NCBI GenBank assembly: GCA_964242925.1
Contig: CAXTBW010000167.1
Coordinates: forward strand, 1-5,138
From: LMUY01 sp964242925
GTDB lineage: Bacteria; Pseudomonadota; Alphaproteobacteria; Acetobacterales; Acetobacteraceae
Reading direction: 5' to 3'
DNA: 5,138 nucleotides
A model generated the notes under the pieces. It worked only from the letters and a program-made list of their open reading frames with translations. It was not told where the DNA came from and ran no database searches. Position 1 is the stretch's first letter. Every line of letters begins with the position of its first letter. A program made the translations under genes and the position numbers. Below, in pieces: positions 1-5,138 of the stretch.

Positions 1-687
1 CTCCACCTCCAGCGAGTTCGCCAGCAACGGCCCGGCCGGCGTGACGCGGACCACCTTGCCGCGCCGCTCGAACTCCCACGGCGTCGCCGTGCGGCCGCTG
101 GCGAAGCGGTGGCGGATGCAGGCGTGGCGCAGCAGGCCGCGCGGGTGCGACGGGGCGCCGTGCGCGCTCAGATACGCAGGGGACGCCGCGGTGGCGAAGC
201 GCTGCACGCGCGGGCCGATCGGCACGGCGATCATGTCGCGCTCCAGCCGCTCGCCGTAGCGCACGCCGGCGTCGAACCCGGCGGCCAGCACGTCGATGAA
301 GCTGTCGTCGGCCACCACCTCGAGCGTCACCGCCGGGTGCGCCGCCAGGAACGGGCCCACGACCCCAGGCAGCACCACGCGCGCCACGATGCTGGCCACG
401 TTCAGCCGCAACAATCCCGCGGCGCCGTCGCCCAGCCCGGTGAGCGCGCCCGCCACCTCCGCAAGCGCCGGGGCCAGGCGCTGCAGCAGCCGCTCGCCGG
501 CGGCGGTGGGCGTCACGCTGCGTGTGGTGCGGTTCAGCAGGCGCACGCCCAGCCGCGCCTCCAGCCGCCGCACCGCCTCGCTCAGGCCCGAGGCGGAGAC
601 GCCGCGCAACGTCGCGGCGCCGCGGAAACTGCGCGCCTTCGCCACGGCGACGAACACGTCCAGATCGGCCAAGGCGGGGTCCGGCAT
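1..687 (-). CDS. LysR-family transcriptional regulator, C-terminus cut by window edge
   Basis: This is a DNA-binding transcriptional regulator, probably acting on the divergent promoter it shares with the neighbouring reductase gene. The 229 visible residues start with a LysR winged helix-turn-helix at about residues 6-65. It includes FRGAATLRGVSASGLSEAVR, then RLEARLGVRLLNRTTRSVTP and a TAAG turn, all typical of the family. A linker helix follows, and from about residue 88 the periplasmic-binding-like effector domain begins, with FDAGVRYGERL and a late TPWEFER stretch typical of the CrgA-like LysR branch. LysR proteins are usually about 300 residues, so some 70-80 C-terminal residues lie beyond position 1. 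The ATG at 685-687 is the first in-frame start after a stop codon at 727-729. A possible AAGGA ribosome site (698-702, minus strand) lies 10 nt upstream. The family is certain; the inducer and target are not visible. Confidence 0.95.
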   Translation of the reverse strand, partial: MPDPALADLDVFVAVAKARSFRGAATLRGVSASGLSEAVRRLEARLGVRLLNRTTRSVTPTAAGERLLQRLAPALAEVAGALTGLGDGAAGLLRLNVASIVARVVLPGVVGPFLAAHPAVTLEVVADDSFIDVLAAGFDAGVRYGERLERDMIAVPIGPRVQRFATAASPAYLSAHGAPSHPRGLLRHACIRHRFASGRTATPWEFERRGKVVRVTPAGPLLANSLEVE

Positions 688-784
688 TGTGCGGCATTCC
701 TTACAGGCCGTGCGGCGCCGTCCGGATTATCGCATGACGCGGGCCGCCCTACATCAGGCGTGTCGAACAACTCGGAGCAACGGC
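688..784. promoter_or_regulatory. Divergent lysR/aldo-keto reductase intergenic region
   Basis: This 97-bp gap separates two genes read away from each other, the usual place for LysR-type binding sites and both promoters. On the minus strand, GATAAT (726-731) matches five of six bases of a -10 box and would give the lysR gene a leader of about 30 nt, but no good -35 box precedes it. An imperfect 18-bp palindrome at 708-725 has core CGGCGCCG flanked by CCG/CGG arms and overlaps the expected lysR start region. It could be an operator, although GC-rich palindromes are frequent by chance here. No convincing plus-strand promoter hexamers were found. GGAG at 774-777 is the reductase ribosome site, 7 nt before its ATG. 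Confidence 0.45.
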
Positions 785-1792
785 ATGGAATACCGCAACC
801 TGGGCGCAACCGGCCCGCTGGTGTCGCAGATCGGGCTCGGCTGCATGGGAATGTCCGGCATGTACGGCCCGGCGGACCGCGCGGAGAGCATCGCCACTAT
901 CCACGCCGCCCTGGAAGCAGGGGTGACCCTGCTGGACACGGGCGACTTCTACGGCATGGGCCACAACGAGATGCTGATCGGCGAGGCGCTGCAGGGCGTG
1001 GCGCGCGACAAGGCCGTCGTCAGCGTGAAGTTCGGCGCCCTGCGCGGGCCCGGCGGCGAGTGGTTCGGCTACGATTCGCGCCCCGCCGCGGTGAAGAACT
1101 TCGTCGCCTACACGCTGCAGCGGCTGCGCCTGGACCACATCGACATCTACCGCCCGGCGCGGCTCGACCCGGACGTGCCGATCGAGGACACGGTGGGCGC
1201 CATCGCCGAATTGGTCCAGGCCGGCTACGTCCGCCACATCGGCCTGTCGGAGATGGGCGCCGCCACTATCCGCCGCGCCGCGTCCACTCACCCGATCGTG
1301 GACCTGCAGATCGAATACTCCCTGATCTCCCGCGGGATCGAGGACGCGATCCTGCCGGCCTGCCGCGAGCTGGGCATCGGCATCACCGCGTACGGCGTGC
1401 TGTCGCGCGGGCTGATCAGCGGGCATTGGGACAAGGCTGCGATGGCCAAGGGCGACCTTCGCGGCATGACGCCGCGCTTCCAGGGCGACAATCTGGACCG
1501 CAACCTGGCGCTGGTGGACCGGCTGCGCGCGCTGGCGGAGGCGAAGGGCGCGACGGTGGCGCAGCTCGCCATTGCCTGGGTGGCGGCGCAGGGGGACGAC
1601 ATCATCCCCGTGGTCGGCGCGCGGCGGCGGGACCGGCTGACCGAGGCGCTGGGCGCGACGGCGGTGCATTTGTCGCCGGCGGACCTGGCCGCACTGGCCG
1701 AGGCGATCCCGAAGGACGCGGCGTCCGGCGAGCGCTACCACCCGGCGCAAATGGCGCACCTGGACAGCGAACGGGCCTCACCGGGTCATTGA
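785..1792 (+). CDS. Aldo/keto reductase (335 aa) lacking the usual catalytic His
   Basis: A cytoplasmic (alpha/beta)8-barrel oxidoreductase expected to use NADPH to reduce a carbonyl compound; the substrate is unknown. The N-terminus (YRNLGATGPLVSQIGLGCMG) and length match the bacterial YajO/AKR13-like type. Asp51 and Tyr56 in LDTGDFYG, and Lys82 in VSVKFG, fit the catalytic Asp-Tyr-Lys. The fourth residue, His in the usual Y-Q-H-R-V-D-P stretch, is Ala125 here (YRPARLDP). The cofactor region is recognisable as IGLSEMGA (about 152-159) and PVVGARRRDRLTEALG (about 275-290), whose arginines fit the NADP 2'-phosphate contact. The ATG at 785 was chosen because GGAG lies 7 nt upstream and homology begins right there. 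The open frame continues upstream to 296 but that part overlaps the lysR gene. It is probably regulated by the divergent LysR protein. Its 3' end overlaps the convergent methyltransferase gene by 15 bp. Confidence 0.93.
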   Translation: MEYRNLGATGPLVSQIGLGCMGMSGMYGPADRAESIATIHAALEAGVTLLDTGDFYGMGHNEMLIGEALQGVARDKAVVSVKFGALRGPGGEWFGYDSRPAAVKNFVAYTLQRLRLDHIDIYRPARLDPDVPIEDTVGAIAELVQAGYVRHIGLSEMGAATIRRAASTHPIVDLQIEYSLISRGIEDAILPACRELGIGITAYGVLSRGLISGHWDKAAMAKGDLRGMTPRFQGDNLDRNLALVDRLRALAEAKGATVAQLAIAWVAAQGDDIIPVVGARRRDRLTEALGATAVHLSPADLAALAEAIPKDAASGERYHPAQMAHLDSERASPGH

Positions 1793-2590
1793 CAGCGACA
1801 GCGCGAGCGGCAGCCAGGGCTGGTCCGGCCATTCCCAGCAGCCCTCCGCGTCCTCGCGCAGTTGGGCGAAGGCCTGCCAGGTCAGGCGCGGATGCTCGTG
1901 CAGCCAGTCCAGCCGCAGCCCGGCCTGCATCAGGCTGCCGAGGATGGCGGCGAGCGGGTGCATGAACTGCACCGTGCGCACCTGGGTGAGGCGCGCGGCC
2001 GGGTCGGCGTAGTCGCGCGAATCGTCCAGCACGAGCGGTTGGTCGGCGAAGTAGGGCGCGAACCAGCCTGGCCGGCCAGCCACGCCCGGCGCGTCGTCGT
2101 CGAACACGCGGGCGGTCGGGTGGATCTCGGCAAAGTACAGCCGTCCGCCGGGGCGCAGGAAATGCGCGATGATGCGCGCCCATTCCACTAGGTCCGGCAG
2201 CCAGATGATCGTGCCCCAGGTGATGTAGACCAGGTCGAACGCGGCGGGCGCGTCGATCGCCTTGCGCGCGGCGTAGAGGTCGGACAGCACGAAGCGGGCG
2301 GGCAGGCCGAGCGCCAGCGCGTTCTCCTGCGCCGCCGCGATGGCCGGGGGCGAGAAGTCCAGCCCGGTGACGTTCGCGCCGCGGCTGGCCAGCACCAGGC
2401 TGTCATGGCCGAAATGGCATTGCAGGTGCAGCACGCGCAGGCCGGCGACGGGGCCCAACTCCGCCTCCTCGATGGCGTTGAGGCGGGCGCCGGCGCGGAT
2501 GCGGTCCAGGGCATGGAACGGCACGGCGCGGTGGATCGCCACGCGCTCGTCCCAGTTCGCCCGGTTCAGCGCCCGCCAGTCCGCTTCCAT
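1778..2590 (-). CDS. Class I SAM-dependent methyltransferase (270 aa)
   Basis: Predicted soluble enzyme that transfers a methyl group from S-adenosylmethionine to an unidentified acceptor. The Rossmann-fold core is clear. Motif I is VLHLQCHFGHDSLVLASRGA (residues 53-72), followed by the acidic residue that binds the SAM ribose in VTGLDFS (Asp78). The motif II region is FDLVYITWG (118-126), and the post-core strand is LRPGGRLYFAE (145-155). HLQCHFG with GLDFS is typical of a widespread uncharacterised bacterial methyltransferase group. The C-terminal part (about 156-270), rich in Trp, Pro and Asp, probably caps the substrate pocket, but gives no substrate clue. GGAG on the minus strand (2598-2601) sits 7 nt before the ATG at 2588-2590, supporting this start. 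The gene is divergent from the serine hydrolase and converges on the reductase, overlapping its last codons. Fold assignment is secure; the specific reaction is unknown. Confidence 0.9.
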   Translation of the reverse strand: MEADWRALNRANWDERVAIHRAVPFHALDRIRAGARLNAIEEAELGPVAGLRVLHLQCHFGHDSLVLASRGANVTGLDFSPPAIAAAQENALALGLPARFVLSDLYAARKAIDAPAAFDLVYITWGTIIWLPDLVEWARIIAHFLRPGGRLYFAEIHPTARVFDDDAPGVAGRPGWFAPYFADQPLVLDDSRDYADPAARLTQVRTVQFMHPLAAILGSLMQAGLRLDWLHEHPRLTWQAFAQLREDAEGCWEWPDQPWLPLALSLSMTR

Positions 2591-2652
2591 CGCCGCTCTC
2601 CCCAGGACGCGCGCCGCCTGTATACTGGGTCCGTTACGCGGAGGGATCGCAG
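2591..2652. promoter_or_regulatory. Divergent methyltransferase/hydrolase promoter region with TATACT box
   Basis: This 62-bp gap separates divergent genes. TATACT at 2621-2626 matches five of six bases of a bacterial -10 box and stands out in very GC-rich sequence. It would start the hydrolase mRNA near 2633, with a leader of about 20 nt. Because the core GTATAC (2620-2625) is a palindrome, the minus strand reads TATACA at 2619-2624 and could serve the methyltransferase with a leader of similar length. No -35 box resembling TTGACA is found at the right distance on either strand, so an activator or alternative sigma factor may be needed. GGAGG at 2640-2644 is a strong hydrolase ribosome site with 8-nt spacing. 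Confidence 0.45.
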
Positions 2653-3876
2653 ATGGACAGCGTTTTGACGACCCAGCCGGAGGAGGTCGGGCTGTCGTCC
2701 CGCCAGTTGGCCCGGGTGGATGCGTGGGCGCAGCGCCTGGTGGACGACGGCAAGCTGCCCGGCGTGACCACCCTGGTCGCGCGCCACGGCCGCATCGCGC
2801 ACCTGCATTGCTGCGGCAAGGCGACCATCGCGACCGGCGCGGCGATGACGCCCGAGACGATCGTGCGCATCTATTCGATGACCAAGCCGCTCACCAGCCT
2901 GGCCATCATGATGCTGTACGAGGAGGGCCGTTTCCAATTGGACGACCCGGTCAGCATCTTCCTGCCCGCCTTCAAGCACATGCGGGTCGCCGCCGGCGGG
3001 CAGCGCGGCAAGATCGACACCGTCCCGGCCGCGCGCGAGATCACCTTCCGCGACCTGCTGACCCACACGTCCGGCCTCACTTACGGCTTCATGCAGTCCA
3101 CCCTGGTGGACGCCCAGTACCGCGACCAGGGCATCGACTTCCAGACCGCCGAGTGCACCCTGAGCGAGCTGGTGGAGCGCGTCGCCGCCATCCCGCTGCT
3201 CGCCCAGCCGGGGGCGGAGTGGAACTACAGCGTCGCCACCGACGTGCTGGGCCACCTGGTCGCGGTCGTGTCGGGCGAGCCGTTCGACGAATTCCTGCGC
3301 CGTCGGGTGATCGAGCCTTTGCGCATGGTGGACACGGATTTCCACGTGCCGGCGCAGAAGCACGACCGGTTCGCCGCCAACTACGCGCGCGGCCCCGACG
3401 GCGCCCTGGCGCTGATCGACGACCCGGCCACCAGCCGTTACCTCTCGCCGCGCGCGATCTGCTCGGGGGGCGGCGGGCTGGTGTCCACCGCCGGCGACTA
3501 CATGCGGTTCTGCCAGTTCATGCTGAACCAGGGCGAGCTGGACGGCGCGCGCCTGGTCGGCCGCAAGACGATCGCGTTGATGACCGCCAACCACCTGCGC
3601 GGCGACATGGCCGCGATGGGCATGCCGCGCTTCAGCGAGAGCAGCTACGAGGGCGTCGGTTTCGGCCTGGGTTTCTCCGTCATGCTGGACCCGGCCCGCG
3701 CTCAGGTGCTGGGCACGCCGGGCGAGTTCGCCTGGGGCGGCGCCGCGAGCACCGCGTTCTGGGTCGACCCGGTGGAGGACATGGCCGTGGTGATGCTGAC
3801 GCAGCTGACCCCGTCGTCGACCTACCCGATCCGGCGGGAGCTGCGGGTGCTGACCTACGCGGCGCTGATCGACTAG
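2653..3876 (+). CDS. Serine hydrolase, class C beta-lactamase fold / family VIII esterase-like (407 aa)
   Basis: Predicted penicillin-binding-protein-fold serine hydrolase. The nucleophile motif S-x-x-K is Ser75-Met-Thr-Lys78 in VRIYSMTKPLTS. The second motif is Tyr192-Ser-Val in WNYSVATDVLGHLV, where a true class C beta-lactamase has Tyr-x-Asn. In place of the lysine-rich K-T-G box there is Trp361-Gly-Gly in FAWGGAASTAFWVDP. These three variants, plus LLTHTSGLTYG (135-145), match family VIII carboxylesterases such as EstB better than beta-lactamases. No signal peptide or membrane segment is seen at the N-terminus (MDSVLTTQPEEVGLSSRQLA), so it is probably cytoplasmic and acts on small esters or amides. 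About 400 residues is normal for the family. The ATG at 2653 follows GGAGG by 8 nt. The next co-directional gene is a peptide-type solute-binding protein, so an imported ester or peptide could be the substrate; that link is inference. Confidence 0.92.
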   Translation: MDSVLTTQPEEVGLSSRQLARVDAWAQRLVDDGKLPGVTTLVARHGRIAHLHCCGKATIATGAAMTPETIVRIYSMTKPLTSLAIMMLYEEGRFQLDDPVSIFLPAFKHMRVAAGGQRGKIDTVPAAREITFRDLLTHTSGLTYGFMQSTLVDAQYRDQGIDFQTAECTLSELVERVAAIPLLAQPGAEWNYSVATDVLGHLVAVVSGEPFDEFLRRRVIEPLRMVDTDFHVPAQKHDRFAANYARGPDGALALIDDPATSRYLSPRAICSGGGGLVSTAGDYMRFCQFMLNQGELDGARLVGRKTIALMTANHLRGDMAAMGMPRFSESSYEGVGFGLGFSVMLDPARAQVLGTPGEFAWGGAASTAFWVDPVEDMAVVMLTQLTPSSTYPIRRELRVLTYAALID

Positions 3877-3903
3877 CCGCGCGGATTGACGGGGCGCGCG
3901 GCT
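3875..3903 (+). terminator. 9-bp GC hairpin spanning the hydrolase stop codon; possible terminator or attenuator
   Basis: AGCCGCGCG (3875-3883) and CGCGCGGCT (3895-3903) are perfect inverted repeats around an 11-nt loop, giving a 9-bp stem of which eight pairs are G-C. The left arm begins with the last two bases of the hydrolase TAG. A stem at this place fits an RNA 3'-end stabiliser or a terminator, but the following bases (GTGTCTCATC) contain no T-tract. Intrinsic termination would therefore be weak, and partial read-through into the solute-binding protein gene is plausible. Confidence 0.45.
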
Positions 3904-3938
3904 GTGTCTCATCTGCGCGCGTCCTGCCCGGTGGAACC

Positions 3939-5138
3939 ATGCTGATCCGCACCGCCTTCGCCAGCCTGCTGCTCGCTACCGGTATCGCACGCGCCCAAAC
4001 GCACGACACGCTGACGATCGGGATGGCGCAGTTCCCGTCGTCGCTGCAGCCGAGCATCGACCCGGAGGTCGTCCGCTCCTACGTCATGGACTTCGTGATC
4101 CGGCCGATCACCGCGTTCGACAAGGACTGGCGCAACACCTGCCTGCTGTGCGCGGAGCTGCCGTCGCTCGACAACGGCCTGGTCAAGATTGAGGACCGGT
4201 CGGGCGGCGGCAAGGGCATGGCCGTCACGCTCAAGCTGAAGCCCGGCCTGCGATGGGGCGACGGCCAGCCGGTCACCGCGCGTGATATCGCGTTCACCTG
4301 GAAGCTCGGCAGCGACCCGGCCAGCGGGTTCTCCAACAACAACCCGTGGAACCGGGCGACGAGCGTGGACGTGATGGACGACCAGACCGCGGTGATGCAC
4401 CTGGACCGCGTCCGCGCCGACTACGCCCAGTGGGACCAGATCCTGCCGGAGCACATCGAGGGGCCCATCGTGGCCAAGGACGGCAGCCCGGGCGCCTACA
4501 TCAACGGCACCGCCTACAACCGCGCGCCGATCAATCCGGGACTCTATGACGGCCCCTACATGATCGCCGCCTACGACAGCGGCAGCCAGATCGTGCTCGA
4601 GCCGAACCCGCACTGGAACGGCGCCAAGCCGGGCTTCAAGCGCATCGTGCTGCGCCACATCGAGAGCACCGCCGCGCTGAACGCCAACCTGCTGTCCGGC
4701 GACCTGGACATGGTCGTCGGCGAGAGCGTGGGCCTCACCATCGACCAGGCGCTCGCCCTCCAGAAGGCGCACCCGAACCAGTTCCACTACGAGTTCAAGC
4801 CGAGCCTGACCTACGAGCACATCGACCTGAAGCGCGAGAACCCGCTGCTCGCCGACGTGCGAGTGCGCCGCGCGCTGCTGATGGCGATGGACCGGCAGAC
4901 CATGGTGGACCGCCTGTTCCAGGGCAAGCAGCCGGTGGCGGCGACCTGGGTCAATCCGCTCAGTCCCAACTACGACCCGGCGGTCCCCATCGTGAAATAC
5001 GATCTGGCCGGCGCCCGCGCGTTGCTGAAGAAGGCTGGCTGGACACCGGGCCCCGACGGAATCTGCCGCAACGAGGCCGGGCAGCGTTTGGCGTTCGAGC
5101 TGGGCACCACCGCCGGCAACCGTCTGCGCGAGCTGCAG
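3939..5138 (+). CDS. Periplasmic peptide-type ABC transporter substrate-binding protein (SBP family 5), C-terminus cut by window edge
   Basis: Extracytoplasmic solute receptor that would bind a peptide, opine, nickel complex or similar ligand and deliver it to an inner-membrane ABC permease. Residues 1-19 form a Sec signal peptide: Arg4, a hydrophobic core (AFASLLLATGIA), then Ala-Arg-Ala before a predicted cut at Gln20. There is no lipobox Cys. The family 5 signature is plain: LKLKPGLRWGDGQPVTARDI (98-117) followed by AFTWK. Further family features are LNANLLSGDLDMVVGE (247-262), VRRALLMAMDRQTMVDRLF (309-327) and YDLAGARALLKKAGW (354-368). Cys68 and Cys71 (CLLC) could form a disulfide in the periplasm. 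The 400 codons seen are about three quarters of the usual 500-550; the frame is open at the edge. The ATG at 3939 is chosen because it begins the signal peptide; only a close-spaced GGTGGA (3930-3935) precedes it, suggesting modest initiation. Permease and ATPase genes are expected downstream. Confidence 0.93.
   Translation, partial: MLIRTAFASLLLATGIARAQTHDTLTIGMAQFPSSLQPSIDPEVVRSYVMDFVIRPITAFDKDWRNTCLLCAELPSLDNGLVKIEDRSGGGKGMAVTLKLKPGLRWGDGQPVTARDIAFTWKLGSDPASGFSNNNPWNRATSVDVMDDQTAVMHLDRVRADYAQWDQILPEHIEGPIVAKDGSPGAYINGTAYNRAPINPGLYDGPYMIAAYDSGSQIVLEPNPHWNGAKPGFKRIVLRHIESTAALNANLLSGDLDMVVGESVGLTIDQALALQKAHPNQFHYEFKPSLTYEHIDLKRENPLLADVRVRRALLMAMDRQTMVDRLFQGKQPVAATWVNPLSPNYDPAVPIVKYDLAGARALLKKAGWTPGPDGICRNEAGQRLAFELGTTAGNRLRELQ

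Noticed and set aside
296..784. Upstream extension of the reductase reading frame to an ATG at 296
   Set aside because: The extension is antisense to the LysR gene and has no domain. The ATG at 785 has a ribosome site and is where reductase homology begins.
749..1759. 336-codon minus-strand open frame opposite the reductase
   Set aside because: Shadow of the aldo/keto reductase; no recognisable fold, biased composition, and it would fill the divergent promoter region.
109..1965. 618-codon plus-strand open frame running across the lysR and reductase genes
   Set aside because: It is antisense to the LysR gene and out of frame with the reductase. Its product is low-complexity Arg/Ala/Gly-rich with no recognisable domain, the usual shadow in GC-rich DNA.
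2566..3912. 448-codon minus-strand open frame opposite the serine hydrolase
   Set aside because: It lies fully antisense to a gene with clear catalytic motifs, and its product is rich in His, Arg, Gln and Val repeats of the kind produced by reading GC-rich codons backwards.
3886..3914. TTGACG at 3886-3891 as a -35 box for the solute-binding protein gene
   Set aside because: The hexamer matches five of six consensus bases, but at 16-18 nt spacing there is no -10-like sequence (TCATCT is a poor match). It also lies within the loop of the hairpin, so chance is the simpler explanation.
3909..4820. 303-codon minus-strand open frame opposite the solute-binding protein
   Set aside because: It is antisense to a well-supported family 5 binding protein with signal peptide. 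The product is Val/Asp/Arg/Gly-rich and shows no domain.

Overview
This GC-rich window (roughly 70 % G+C by eye, with strong G/C preference at third codon positions) looks like chromosomal DNA from an alphaproteobacterium, possibly Acetobacteraceae/Rhodospirillales. The lineage is inferred from composition and protein style, not from a marker gene. It is densely packed with five protein-coding genes, of which two run off the window ends. I see no RNA gene, insertion sequence, CRISPR array, integrase or attachment site.

Layout: (1) positions 1-687, minus strand, hold a LysR-type regulator whose C-terminal end lies outside the window. (2) A 97-bp divergent intergenic region follows. (3) Positions 785-1792, plus strand, hold an aldo/keto reductase. 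(4) Positions 1778-2590, minus strand, hold a class I SAM-dependent methyltransferase that converges on the reductase and overlaps it by 15 bp. (5) A 62-bp divergent intergenic region carries a TATACT box. (6) Positions 2653-3876, plus strand, hold a cytoplasmic serine hydrolase of the class C beta-lactamase / family VIII esterase fold. (7) A 62-bp gap contains a 9-bp GC hairpin that starts inside the hydrolase stop codon. (8) From 3939 to the right edge, plus strand, lies a periplasmic substrate-binding protein of the peptide/nickel (family 5) ABC transporter type, missing its C-terminus.

How the genes may work together: the LysR gene and the reductase form the common 'regulator divergent from its target' pair, so the regulator probably controls the reductase in response to an unknown small molecule. 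The hydrolase and the solute-binding protein point the same way and may belong to an uptake-and-hydrolysis cluster, with permease and ATPase genes expected to the right of the window. The methyltransferase has no clear functional partner here.

The region looks like ordinary accessory metabolism and I found no convincing undescribed system. The points most worth a second look are the reductase's replacement of the usual catalytic histidine by alanine, the esterase-like (rather than beta-lactamase-like) active-site motifs of the hydrolase, and the hairpin built onto the hydrolase stop codon.
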